DNA of 63,952 nucleotides from the NCBI GenBank assembly GCA_021298815.1, contig JAJTHE010000007.1, forward strand, positions 1 through 63,952, given 5' to 3'. Shown in pieces: positions 9,857 to 18,296 of the stretch. The DNA is from Betaproteobacteria bacterium. Lineage in GTDB: Bacteria > Pseudomonadota > Gammaproteobacteria > Burkholderiales > CAIKXV01. The position numbers and the translations under genes are program-made. Within the stretch, counting starts at the first letter, position 1, and each line of letters begins with the position of its first letter. The notes under the pieces are model-generated. The model made no database searches, was not told the origin of the DNA, and saw only the letters and a list, made by a program, of their open reading frames with translations.

Positions 9857-11449
9857 TCAGAAGCCGACGGCCTGGCCGTCGCAGCGGGGCTCGGAGCCGG
9901 CGCAGTAGCCGTCGTCGAGCTTCTGGATGATCTGGGCGCGGCCGTAGTCGGTGGAGCCGCGTTCGGTGACGGCGATCTGGTGGCCGCGCTTGCGCAGGTC
10001 TTCGACGACCTCGGCCGGGAAGGCGTGCTCGAGGGCGACCTTCAGGCCGTCGTCGACGCGCCAGCGCGGGCCGTCGGCCATCGCCTGCGGGTTCTGGCCG
10101 TAGTCGGCCACGCGCAGCACCATCTGCGAGTGACCCTGGGCCTGCATCGAGCCGCCCATCACGCCGAAGCTCATCGCCGGCTTGCCGTCCTTCGTGATGA
10201 AGCCGGGGATGATGGTGTGGAACGGGCGCTTGCGCGGGCCGACCTCGTTGGCATGGCCCTTCACCAGCTTGAAGCCCCAGCCGCGGTTCTGCAGGCTGAT
10301 GCCGGTGCCGGGGACGACGACGCCGGAACCGAAGCCCTTGAAGTTCGACTGTATGAACGACACCATCATGCCGGATGAATCGGCGGCGGTCAGGTACACC
10401 GTGCCGCCGCGCGGTAGGTCGCCATGGCCGGGATCCTTCGCGCGCTTCATGTCGATCAGCCGGCTGCGTTCCTGCAGGTAGGCCGAGTCGAGCATCTGCG
10501 CCGGGGTGACCTTCATCGCCGCCGGGTCGGCCGCGTACTGGTACATGTCGGCGAAGGCGAGCTTCATCGCCTCGACCTGCATGTGCACATGGTCGGCCGA
10601 GTCGCAGGCGAACTGGCCCGGGTTCAGGTGGCCGAGGATGCCCAGCGAGATCAGTGCGCCGATGCCCTGGCCGTTGGGCGGGATCTCGTGCAGGCGGTAG
10701 CCCTTGTAGTCCATGTGGATCGGCTCGACCCAGTTCGCCTCGTGCGCGGCGAGGTCGGAGGCGTCCATCACGCCGCCGTTCTGCTTGATCCAGGCGGCGA
10801 TCTTCTCGGCCAGTTCGCCGCGGTAGTAGGCTTCGCCGCCGGTCTTGCCGATCAGTTCGAGCGTCTTCGCCTGGTCGGGATAGCGGAACAGCTCGCCGGC
10901 CTTCGGCGCACGCCCGTTCGGCATGAAGCCGTCCTTCCAGCCCGGGTAGGTCTGCAGTTCGTCGACCGACTGCGCCCACAGCTTCGCGATGGTCGGCGTG
11001 ACCAGGTAGCCGTCGCGCGCATAGCGGATCGCCGGCTCGAGGATGTCGGCGAAAGGCAGCTTGCCCCACTTGTCGTGCAGCATCTTCCACGCCGAGATGC
11101 AGCCCGGCACGGTGATCGCATCGACGCCGCGTTCGGGCATCTTGCCGTGGTACTTCTCGAAGTACTTCGGCGTCCATGCCGCCGGCGAGCGGCCCGAGGC
11201 ATTCAGCCCGTGCAGCTTTCCGCCGTCCCAGACCAGCGCGAACGCGTCCGACCCGAGCCCGTTGCTGCACGGCTCGACCACGGTGAGGGTGGCGGCGGTG
11301 GCGATGATCGCGTCGATCGCCGAACCGCCGCGCGCGAGCATCTGCAGGCCGGCCTGGGCCGCGAGCGGCTGCGAGGTGGACACCATGTTGCGCGCGAACA
11401 CAGGGCTGCGCTGCGATGCGTACGGGAGGTGGGGATCGACGTGGCCCAT
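9857..11449 (-). CDS. Gamma-glutamyltransferase-family protein
   Basis: A second GGT-family Ntn hydrolase, 530 residues, distinct from the copy at 2447. It starts MGHVDPHLPYASQRSPV without a signal peptide and has ARGGSAIDAIIATAATL and the glycine-rich NGLGSDAFALVWDGGKLHG blocks. The predicted autocatalytic nucleophile is T350 in GGTVYLTAADSSG, with the GVMGGSMQAQGHSQ block typical of the C-terminal subunit. Homologues often act as acylases or have unknown amide substrates. It is the last gene of a minus-strand run that starts with GST at 14876. A spacing of 89 bases from the lipoprotein gene leaves room for its own promoter. Confidence 0.9.
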   Translation of the reverse strand: MGHVDPHLPYASQRSPVFARNMVSTSQPLAAQAGLQMLARGGSAIDAIIATAATLTVVEPCSNGLGSDAFALVWDGGKLHGLNASGRSPAAWTPKYFEKYHGKMPERGVDAITVPGCISAWKMLHDKWGKLPFADILEPAIRYARDGYLVTPTIAKLWAQSVDELQTYPGWKDGFMPNGRAPKAGELFRYPDQAKTLELIGKTGGEAYYRGELAEKIAAWIKQNGGVMDASDLAAHEANWVEPIHMDYKGYRLHEIPPNGQGIGALISLGILGHLNPGQFACDSADHVHMQVEAMKLAFADMYQYAADPAAMKVTPAQMLDSAYLQERSRLIDMKRAKDPGHGDLPRGGTVYLTAADSSGMMVSFIQSNFKGFGSGVVVPGTGISLQNRGWGFKLVKGHANEVGPRKRPFHTIIPGFITKDGKPAMSFGVMGGSMQAQGHSQMVLRVADYGQNPQAMADGPRWRVDDGLKVALEHAFPAEVVEDLRKRGHQIAVTERGSTDYGRAQIIQKLDDGYCAGSEPRCDGQAVGF

Positions 11450-11538
11450 GTAAGGCTCCTGCAGGGAAGGGCGGCGCGCGCGGGGGCAGGCCTGCCGGGA
11501 GGCAGATGATACACCGGCGTCTGGAGGCTACTTCCGTG

Positions 11539-12468
11539 TCAGTTCGACGCGCGCTGCTGGCGCGAAGCGCCCGTTCCGCTCAAGGCAATGAAGTCTTCCG
11601 AGAAGGCCTGCAGACGGTCCATCGCCTGGCGCCGCTGCGCCGGCGTGAGCAGGCGGTCGATGTCGGCGAACGCCTGCGCACGCTGTTCCGCCGCCGCCTG
11701 CGCACTGCGTGCGGTCGCCGGATCGCGGCCGCGTTCCCAGTTGGGCGCCCACTGCCGGAACCACGCAGCCATCTCGGCCCGGCTGCGTCCGGACTGCAGC
11801 GCCGCGATCAGTTCGCGCTGGCGCCGCTGGCGCTCGGCGAAACGCTGGTCGGTGTTGAGCGGCAACGCGTTCGCCAGCTCGACCACGCGCTCGACCTGCT
11901 CGCGGCTCAGCCGCCCGGTGAATCGCTCCACCTGCGCCACCAGTCGCTCCGCGCGCTTCTTCTGCTGTTCGGCGACCGGCTGGCCGACTCCCCATGCCCG
12001 AGCGGTCTTCTCGTTGGCACGCACGAACGCGCGTTCGAGCGCCTTCACCTGTTCCGGCGTGAGCGACGCCATCAGGTCTGCCGCGTCGACCGCGCTGCGT
12101 TCCACCAGCGCTTCGAAGCGGTCCCGGCTGCGTGCGATCACCCAGTCGACATCCTCGCGAGACAGGCCGTCCTCCACCCGTGCGCGCGTCTCGCGCAGCA
12201 GCCGCGCGTACTCGGGCAACTGTTCGCGCCGGTGCCAGTCGTGCAAGGCGCGGAACTTCTGCCCGAACAGGTCGCGCTGGTGCGGTTCGAAATCGACATA
12301 GTCGGACAGCGTCCAGTTCACCAGGAGTTCGGCCTGGTTGTAGCCCACGCGTACCCCGGACGAGCATCCTGCGAGCAGGAGCAGCGCCATCACGACGACC
12401 AGCAGGCCGCCGATCCGCGTGCCGGGCGGTACGCCCCGTCGAGTGCCCGGCCTCGGGTGCGGGCTCAT
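11539..12468 (-). CDS. DUF6279-like lipoprotein
   Basis: A 309-residue predicted lipoprotein. Residues 19-34 are hydrophobic and end in the lipobox LLAGC with C35 as the lipidated residue. The rest is helical and charged (RRAERLVAQVERF, RQRRQRELIAALQSGRSR), resembling the uncharacterised DUF6279 lipoproteins common in proteobacteria. I am moderately sure of the family name and sure of the lipoprotein nature. Its ATG overlaps the TGA of the aldo/keto reductase by 4 bases (12465-12468), so translation is probably coupled. No function is known to me. Confidence 0.78.
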   Translation of the reverse strand: MSPHPRPGTRRGVPPGTRIGGLLVVVMALLLLAGCSSGVRVGYNQAELLVNWTLSDYVDFEPHQRDLFGQKFRALHDWHRREQLPEYARLLRETRARVEDGLSREDVDWVIARSRDRFEALVERSAVDAADLMASLTPEQVKALERAFVRANEKTARAWGVGQPVAEQQKKRAERLVAQVERFTGRLSREQVERVVELANALPLNTDQRFAERQRRQRELIAALQSGRSRAEMAAWFRQWAPNWERGRDPATARSAQAAAEQRAQAFADIDRLLTPAQRRQAMDRLQAFSEDFIALSGTGASRQQRASN

Positions 12469-13316
12469 GCCGAAGCCAGCGCCTGCGCGACGCGGCGCGC
12501 GAAGGCGGTATCCGGGGAGGGGCGGCCGGCGACGGCCGATGCGGCGTCGATGTTGTCCGCCATGTGCGCCGGGTCGCCGGTGGCCGGGATCACGCAGGTC
12601 ACCGCCGGGTGCGCGATCACGAAGGCGAGCGCGAGCTGGGCCCAGCTGCGGTAGCCAGCGCGCGCCGCCCATGCCGGCAGCGCGCGGCCGCGCGTGCGGC
12701 GCACCAACTCGCCCTGGCCGAGCGGACGGTTCACCAGCACGGCGGTGCCGGTGTCCGCGGCCGCCGGCAGCAGGCGCTGCTCGGCCTCGCGGTCGAGCGC
12801 GTGGTAGTTGAACTGGACGAAATCGATCGACTGGTTGCGCAACAGTTTCTCCAGTGCCGCGAACGCGCCGCCATGGTAGTGCGTGATGCCGACGTAGCGG
12901 ATGCGCCCTTCCTGCTTCCAGGCCTGCAGCGTATCGAGATGGGTATCGACGTCGACCAGGTTGTGCACCTGCATCAGGTCGATGCGCGGTGCGCGCAGCC
13001 GCTGCATCGACCGTTCCATCTGGGCGATGCCTTCGCGCCTGCCCTGGGTCCATACCTTGGTGGCGATGAACAGGCCGTCGTCGGTCGACGATCCGGCCCG
13101 CAGCGCGCCGACCACCGACTCCGCGGCACCATACATCGGCGACGAATCCACTACCTTTCCGCCGCGGCTGTCGAACAGCGCGAACACCTCGGACAGGGTG
13201 TCCATCGCCGACGATCGCGGCGGGACATCGAACGCACCGAACGTACCCAGCCCGAGCACCGGGATACGTTCCCCGCTGGACGGGATCGTGCGTTCGATCA
13301 GTCGGGGGGTATCCAT
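12465..13316 (-). CDS. Aldo/keto reductase family protein
   Basis: A 283-residue NADPH-dependent aldo/keto reductase with a TIM-barrel fold. The catalytic tetrad is visible: Asp and Tyr in VVDSSPMYGAAES, Lys in LFIATKVWTQ, and His in DLMQVHNLVD. The cofactor end contains VIPATGDPAHMADN. The length is a little short but within range. The start at 13316 (MDTPRLIERTIPSSG) is the first Met giving a family-like N-terminus. It lies 52 bases after the dioxygenase and overlaps the lipoprotein, within a minus-strand run that could process aromatic or carbonyl compounds (inference from neighbours). Confidence 0.9.
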   Translation of the reverse strand: MDTPRLIERTIPSSGERIPVLGLGTFGAFDVPPRSSAMDTLSEVFALFDSRGGKVVDSSPMYGAAESVVGALRAGSSTDDGLFIATKVWTQGRREGIAQMERSMQRLRAPRIDLMQVHNLVDVDTHLDTLQAWKQEGRIRYVGITHYHGGAFAALEKLLRNQSIDFVQFNYHALDREAEQRLLPAAADTGTAVLVNRPLGQGELVRRTRGRALPAWAARAGYRSWAQLALAFVIAHPAVTCVIPATGDPAHMADNIDAASAVAGRPSPDTAFARRVAQALASA

Positions 13317-13368
13317 GCAGGCGATGCTGCCAGGGGGCGGGGGGGCGAGGACCAGCCGCGGCCCGCGG

Positions 13369-14181
13369 TCAGGCGCGCCGCGCCGGCCCGGACAGCGAGA
13401 AACGGCCGTCCTGCGCGAGCACGATGTCGAAGCGCGCCTCGAGCACGGCATTGGCATCCGTGGCGCCGGACGGCTTCGCGAAGGGTACCAACAGGGCGTT
13501 GCGCAGCGCCGTATCGCGGATCGCGTTGAGCAGTCCGTCGCGCTCGTTCTCGATGGCGCCCGCCACGTAGAGCTGGGTGGTGAGCCGGCGCGTGCCTCCG
13601 GCCGACAGCGCGACATGGATATGCGGCGCGCGGCCCGGGTAGGGCACCGGCCGGATGGTGCGGAACCGGTAGCGTCCGGCCGCATCGGTAGTCGCCTGGC
13701 CATAGCCCTGGAAGCCGGGGTCCAGCGGCCGGTCGCCGCGGTTGTCCCGGGGATGGTGGTAGCGGCCGAATGCATTGACCTGCCAGATCTCGACCAGCAG
13801 GCCGGCCTGCAGCCGGCCGGTGGAATCGGTAACGGTGCCGGTGAGGTCGGTCAGGTCGCCGCGCGCGACGGCCGACTGTCCGGCCACCCGGGTCAGGTCG
13901 CTGTCGCGATCGAGCGGAAGCTCGCGCGGGAAGAACGGGCCTTCGGACTGCGACGGCGTGGCACGTCCGGCCGGGGCATCCGCGGCCCTGGCGCTGCCCG
14001 GCTGCGCCAGCGACGCGAGCCCGCCGATGCCGCCCAGGGCAGCCGGCACCAGCAACCCGCCCTGCAGGGTCAGCGCGCCGAAACGGCCCAGCCACTGCCG
14101 GCGCGGGCCGGATGCCGGGCTGGCCACGCCGTGCAGGCGGCCGACCGCCGCCTCGATCAACGGGGCTTCGCGGCGCGCCAT
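13369..14181 (-). CDS. Intradiol ring-cleavage dioxygenase, exported form
   Basis: A 270-residue intradiol dioxygenase of the protocatechuate 3,4-dioxygenase beta-like family. Such enzymes use Fe(III) to open catechol rings between the hydroxyls. The four iron ligands appear conserved: Tyr in NAFGRYHHPRDN, Tyr in RPVPYPGRAP, and two His in PHIHV. The N-terminus has GPRRQWLGRFG followed by a hydrophobic, Gly-rich segment ending in SARAADAPAG. This resembles a twin-arginine signal and suggests export of a folded metalloenzyme. The gene starts 2 bases after the GST stop. Substrate and physiological role are unknown; exported members of this family are poorly characterised. Confidence 0.87.
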   Translation of the reverse strand: MARREAPLIEAAVGRLHGVASPASGPRRQWLGRFGALTLQGGLLVPAALGGIGGLASLAQPGSARAADAPAGRATPSQSEGPFFPRELPLDRDSDLTRVAGQSAVARGDLTDLTGTVTDSTGRLQAGLLVEIWQVNAFGRYHHPRDNRGDRPLDPGFQGYGQATTDAAGRYRFRTIRPVPYPGRAPHIHVALSAGGTRRLTTQLYVAGAIENERDGLLNAIRDTALRNALLVPFAKPSGATDANAVLEARFDIVLAQDGRFSLSGPARRA

Positions 14182-14183
14182 GG

Positions 14184-14876
14184 TCAGCGCTTCGTGAACT
14201 GGGCGGCGCCGAACATGATGTCGCGCTGCTTGTCGTCGATCGGGGCGTTGTGCACGCCGTCGAGTACCTTCAGCGCGCGCTTGACCGCCGGGCGCGCGTC
14301 GATCGCGTCGAACCAGCGCTTGACGTTCGGATACTCGTCGATCGCCACGCCGCGCTTCTCGCAGCCGCGCATCCACGGGAAGATCGCGATGTCGGCGATG
14401 GTGTACTCCGCACCGCCGACGTACGGCACCGCGGACAGCCGCTTGTCGAGCACGCGGGTCAGGCGGTTCGACTCGTTCGTGTAGCGCTCGATCGGGTAGG
14501 GCTGCGGGTCCTTCGCATAGGCGCGGAAATGGTTCGCCTGGCCGAACATCGGGCCGACGCCGCCCATCTGCCACATCAGCCACTGCAGCATCGTGTAGCG
14601 GTCGCGATCGGCCGCTGGCATCAGCTTGCCGCTCTTGCTGGCCAGGTAGATCAGCATCGCGCCCGACTCGAACAGCGCGATCGGCTTGCCGTCCGGGCCG
14701 TCGCTGTCCACCATCGCCGGGATGCGGTTGTTCGGGCTGATCGCCAGGAACTCCGGCTTGAACTGGTCACCGGTGCGGATGTTCACCGGATGCACGTTGT
14801 ACGCCAGGCCCATCTCCTCGAGGGCGATGTGGATCTTGTGGCCGTTCGGGGTGGGCCAGGTGTAGAGATCGATCAT
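14184..14876 (-). CDS. Glutathione S-transferase family protein (YfcG/YghU-like)
   Basis: A 230-residue glutathione S-transferase resembling the Nu-class YfcG/YghU proteins, which act as disulfide-bond oxidoreductases and peroxidases. The N-terminal thioredoxin-fold domain begins MIDLYTWPTPNGHKIHIAL, the family opening, with NNRIPAMVDSDG (cis-Pro) and ALFESGAMLIYLA for glutathione contacts. The all-helical C-terminal domain contains WLMWQMGGVGPMFGQ, typical of this class. It is the first gene of a minus-strand operon (GST, dioxygenase, aldo/keto reductase, lipoprotein) and is divergent from the MFS gene at 14940, leaving a 63-base shared promoter region. Confidence 0.92.
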   Translation of the reverse strand: MIDLYTWPTPNGHKIHIALEEMGLAYNVHPVNIRTGDQFKPEFLAISPNNRIPAMVDSDGPDGKPIALFESGAMLIYLASKSGKLMPAADRDRYTMLQWLMWQMGGVGPMFGQANHFRAYAKDPQPYPIERYTNESNRLTRVLDKRLSAVPYVGGAEYTIADIAIFPWMRGCEKRGVAIDEYPNVKRWFDAIDARPAVKRALKVLDGVHNAPIDDKQRDIMFGAAQFTKR

Positions 14877-14939
14877 GTCGGGTCCTCGGTGGTTGGGTAC
14901 ACTGCGTCGCGTGGATCACTGCACTAGGTTAGCGCAATT

Positions 14940-16178
14940 ATGAGGGCGGGCGAGCCCCGCTGGTGGCTGCTGCCGCCGGCTGCGGGGCCGGACCTGCGGC
15001 GGCTGCTCGCGATGCGCGCGCTGCGCGCCTTCGCCGACGGTTTCGTGGTGCTGCTGCTGCCGGTGTACCTGCTCGCGCTGGGCTTCTCGCCGCTGCAGGT
15101 CGGGGCGATCGCCACCGCCACCCTGCTTGGATCGGGCGCGATGGTGTTCGCCCTGGGCCTGCTCGCGCACCGCTTCGCGCAGCGCCGGCTGGTGCTGGGC
15201 GCGGCGGTGCTGATGGCCGCCAGCGGCCTGGCGTTCGCATCGCTCGGCGACTTCTGGCCGCTGCTGCTGGTGGCGACCGTGGGCACGCTCAACCTGACCA
15301 ACGGCGACACCTCGGTGTTCTCGCCGCTCGAGCAGTCGATGGTCGCCCAGGCGGTCGATGCGTGCGACCGCACCGCGGTGTTCGCGCGCTATGCGCTGCT
15401 CGGGGCGCTTGCCGGCGCCGTGGGCGCGCTGTTCGCGGTAGCGCCGGAGTGGGCCGCGGCCCGCTGGTCGATCGACCGGCTGCCTGCACTGAAGGCGATG
15501 TTCCTGCTCTACGGGGCGGTCGGCCTGATCGTGTTCATGGTGTACCGCACGCTGACGCCCGCGGTCGAGCCGCCCGGCCATGCGCCGAGCGCACCGCTGG
15601 TGGAGTCGCGGCCGATCGTGCTTCGCATGGCCGCGGTGTTCACCCTGGATTCCTTCGGCAGCGGCTTTGCGGTGCAGTCGCTGGTCGCGCTCTGGCTGTT
15701 CGCGCGCTTCGATGCCTCGGTCGCCCTGGTCGGTCAGGTTTTCTTCTGGGCGGGCGTGCTGTCCGCCGCCTCGTTCCTCGTGGCGCCCTGGCTCGCGCGC
15801 CGTATCGGGCTGGTGAACACGATGGTGTTCACCCACCTGCCGGCCAATGCCTTCCTGATCGCCGCGGCCTTCATGCCCACGGTCGAACTGGCGGTCGCGA
15901 TGCTGCTGCTGCGCTACGCCACCTCCAGCATGGACGTGCCGGCGCGGAACTCCTACGTGATGGCGGTGGTGCCGCCGCACGAGCGTGCCGCGGCGGCGAG
16001 CTTCACCGCCGTGCCGCGCTCGCTCGCCGCCGGCGTCAGCCCGGTGTTCGCGGGCTGGCTGCTCGGGCTGTCGACGTTCGGCTGGCCGCTCGTCATCGGG
16101 GGGGCGCTGAAGATCGGCTACGATCTGCTGCTGCTCAGGCTGTTTCGCGCAGTCAAGCCACCGGAGGAAGAACGATGA
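14940..16178 (+). CDS. MFS transporter
   Basis: A 412-residue major facilitator superfamily transporter with about 12 predicted membrane helices (for example FVVLLLPVYLLALGF and LVLGAAVLMAASGLAF). A cytoplasmic loop after helix 2 carries HRFAQRR, a weak form of the MFS motif A. A second half begins around VLRMAAVFTLDSFG. Its last codons overlap the DUF4387 start by 4 bases (ATGA at 16175-16178), and that gene overlaps the AtuA-like gene in the same way. The transporter therefore probably moves the compound processed by these two proteins (inference). Substrate unknown. Confidence 0.9.
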   Translation: MRAGEPRWWLLPPAAGPDLRRLLAMRALRAFADGFVVLLLPVYLLALGFSPLQVGAIATATLLGSGAMVFALGLLAHRFAQRRLVLGAAVLMAASGLAFASLGDFWPLLLVATVGTLNLTNGDTSVFSPLEQSMVAQAVDACDRTAVFARYALLGALAGAVGALFAVAPEWAAARWSIDRLPALKAMFLLYGAVGLIVFMVYRTLTPAVEPPGHAPSAPLVESRPIVLRMAAVFTLDSFGSGFAVQSLVALWLFARFDASVALVGQVFFWAGVLSAASFLVAPWLARRIGLVNTMVFTHLPANAFLIAAAFMPTVELAVAMLLLRYATSSMDVPARNSYVMAVVPPHERAAAASFTAVPRSLAAGVSPVFAGWLLGLSTFGWPLVIGGALKIGYDLLLLRLFRAVKPPEEER

Positions 16179-16477
16179 AACTCGTCGATTGCGCACGGGT
16201 GATCCGCAGCAAGAATGCGGGCCCGACCACGTTGTCGCTGGACCTCATGTTCGAGGACGACGCGCGATTCAGGCAGGCACTGTCCTCGCCCGCGCTCACC
16301 GCCACGGCCCTCGCGCCGCTGTATGGCGTTCCCGTGGAGAGCGTCGAGGTGATCCCCTATGCGCCGGCCTTCGCGATCAAGATCGTGCTGCCGCGCAAGA
16401 TCATCGCCGGCGCGCCCGGCGACCGCGACGTGTACGGCGCGCAGCAGCACGGACCGCTGCTGGGGGTGGAACTGTGA
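16175..16477 (+). CDS. DUF4387 domain protein
   Basis: A 100-residue protein matching the DUF4387 family, whose members regularly sit beside AtuA-like (DUF1446) genes. The start MKLVDCARVIRSKNAGPTTLSLDLMF is characteristic. There is no signal peptide or membrane segment. A ribosome-binding site GGAGGAAG (16162-16169) precedes the ATG, and both ends overlap neighbours by 4 bases, which argues for a stoichiometric partner of the AtuA-like protein. In related loci DUF4387 may be a small subunit of that enzyme, but I know of no biochemical proof. Confidence 0.88.
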   Translation: MKLVDCARVIRSKNAGPTTLSLDLMFEDDARFRQALSSPALTATALAPLYGVPVESVEVIPYAPAFAIKIVLPRKIIAGAPGDRDVYGAQQHGPLLGVEL

Positions 16478-17886
16478 GCGGCGCGAACGTGGGCCGTCCG
16501 AACCACCTCGACCGGCTGCGCCAGCGGCTGGTGAAGGACGGCCGCCGGGAGCCCTTCCTGGCCCTGTCGGCCTCGGGACAGCTCGGCAACGGCGTGCTCG
16601 AGCGGGCGTTCCGCGCCGGGCTCGAGCGCCGGCCGCATTCGATCGGCGCCGACATGGGATCGGTCGATCCGGGGCCGAACTACCTGGGCAGCGGGAAGAT
16701 GGCGGCATCGGACACGATCGCCCGGCAGGATCTCGCGCTGGTGCTCGAAGGCGCGCGCGCGCACGACCTCCCGTTGCTGATCGGCTCCGCCGGCACGGCG
16801 GGTGCGCGACCGCACCTCGACCACACGCTCGACCTGGTGCGGTCGATCGCGCGCGAACGCGGACTGCATTTCCGGCTCGCGTCGATCGCGGCCGACATGC
16901 CGCGCGAGGTGGTGAAGGCGGCGATCCGGCGCGGCGAGGTGGCGCCGATCGGCGCGATCGACGCGCTGACCGAGGCCGATGTCGATGGTGCCGCGCACCT
17001 GGTCGGGCAGATGGGCATCGAGGCCTTCCAGCGCGCGCTGGCGATGGGGGCCGACGTGGTGGTCGCCGGGCGCGCCTGCGATACTGCGGTGTTCTCGGCG
17101 ATTCCGGCCGCACTGGGCTATCCGGTCGGCCCGGCGATGCACATGGCGAAGATCATCGAATGCTGCTCGATCGCCTGCATGCCGGGCGGGCGCGATGCGG
17201 CGCTGGGCACGCTCGACGAGGGCGGCTTCACGATGGAGAGCATGAACCCCGACCGGCATGCGACGCCGCTGTCGGTCGCGGCGCACAGCCTGTACGAACA
17301 GGCCGATCCGTACACGGTCAGCGAACCCGAGGGCACGCTGGACGTCGAGCATGCGCGCTACCTCGCGCTCGATGCGCACCGCTGCCGGGTCGAGGGTGCG
17401 CTGTGGCGGCCCGCCGCGCGGCCGAGCGTGAAGATCGAAGGCGCGACCCGTGTCGGCGAGCGCGCGCTGCTGCTGGCCGGTTGTGCCGACCCGCGGGCGA
17501 TCGCGCGCATCAAGACCATCCTGCCCGAGGTCGAGCAGGTGGTGCGCGGCATCGTCGCCGGCGACTACCGGATGTACTTCCGGGTCTACGGCATCGATGG
17601 CGTCGTCGACTGGCCGTCGCCGCCCGCCGTGCCGCCGCGCGAGGTGTTCATCCTCGGAGAGGTGATCGCCGACAGCACCGACCTCGCGAAGGCGGCGACC
17701 ACCGTGCTGAAGCAGTACCTGCTGCACCACGGATTCCCCGGGCGGTTGTCGACGGCCGGCAACGTCGCCTTCCCGATCACGCCGCCCGAGGTGCAGACCG
17801 GGACGGCCTACCGGTTCAGCGCGTACCACGTGATGCAGGTGGACGCGCTCGAGCCGCTGTTCCCGGTGGTGATGGAGGACATCTGA
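16474..17886 (+). CDS. AtuA-like protein (acyclic terpene utilisation family, DUF1446)
   Basis: A 470-residue member of the AtuA/DUF1446 family, named after a protein of acyclic terpene (citronellol/geraniol) degradation in Pseudomonas whose exact reaction is unknown. Family hallmarks seen are SIGADMGSVDPGPNYLGSG near residue 60, LLIGSAGTAGARPHLD, VVVAGRACDTAVFSAIP and YRMYFRVYGIDGVV. The GTG start at 16474 overlaps the DUF4387 stop as GTGA. No other atu genes (such as a geranyl-CoA carboxylase) are in the window, so a true terpene pathway is not supported; a hydroxy-acid or glutaconate-like substrate is possible. It is the last gene of the MFS-DUF4387-AtuA operon. Confidence 0.88.
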   Translation: MSGANVGRPNHLDRLRQRLVKDGRREPFLALSASGQLGNGVLERAFRAGLERRPHSIGADMGSVDPGPNYLGSGKMAASDTIARQDLALVLEGARAHDLPLLIGSAGTAGARPHLDHTLDLVRSIARERGLHFRLASIAADMPREVVKAAIRRGEVAPIGAIDALTEADVDGAAHLVGQMGIEAFQRALAMGADVVVAGRACDTAVFSAIPAALGYPVGPAMHMAKIIECCSIACMPGGRDAALGTLDEGGFTMESMNPDRHATPLSVAAHSLYEQADPYTVSEPEGTLDVEHARYLALDAHRCRVEGALWRPAARPSVKIEGATRVGERALLLAGCADPRAIARIKTILPEVEQVVRGIVAGDYRMYFRVYGIDGVVDWPSPPAVPPREVFILGEVIADSTDLAKAATTVLKQYLLHHGFPGRLSTAGNVAFPITPPEVQTGTAYRFSAYHVMQVDALEPLFPVVMEDI

Positions 17887-17919
17887 GGGCGGTGCCGTGG
17901 CCGCCCTCCGCCGGCATGC

Positions 17920-18171
17920 TCAGTTGCGGGCCGGGCGTGCCGTGCGGTTGCCGCCATTGCCGCCGCCATACTCGTTGCGGAGTTCGCGGCGGCCGTCGCG
18001 CGCGTCCCGGCGGTCGTCGCGCGCGTCGCGACGCACCTCGCCGCGGCCTTCGCGCACTTCGCGCCGGTCTTCGCGTTTCTTCTGATCGACCGGTGGTGCC
18101 GATTGTGCCCAGGCGAGCGGCATGACCAGCATCGAAACGACGACGACGGCGGATTTCTTGAGGAACGACAT
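17920..18171 (-). CDS. Small secreted Arg/Asp-rich protein
   Basis: An 83-residue protein with a clear Sec signal peptide (MSFLKKSAVVVVSMLVMPLAWAQS), so the mature part is periplasmic or secreted. The mature chain is dominated by repeated Arg-Asp-Arg units such as RRDARDDRRDARDGRRE and is likely disordered or a long charged helix. GGGAG upstream (reverse strand, 18181-18188 region) supports the start at 18171. I do not recognise a characterised family; similar R/D/E-rich periplasmic proteins occur in Burkholderiales. It is divergent from the FAH-family gene at 18297. Confidence 0.7.
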   Translation of the reverse strand: MSFLKKSAVVVVSMLVMPLAWAQSAPPVDQKKREDRREVREGRGEVRRDARDDRRDARDGRRELRNEYGGGNGGNRTARPARN

Positions 18172-18296
18172 TTCGGGATCTCCCTGGGTTGATGTGACGT
18201 GAGGAAGATAACGACACGAGCGCCCGGTGGCGCACCCGGCGATGAAAGCGTCTGTAGCGGATTTGTATCAGTTGGTAACCTGACGAGGAGAACCGC

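Noticed and set aside
14461..14480. GGTTCGACTC, similar to a tRNA T-loop
   Set aside because: It lies inside the glutathione S-transferase gene and no acceptor or anticodon stem surrounds it.
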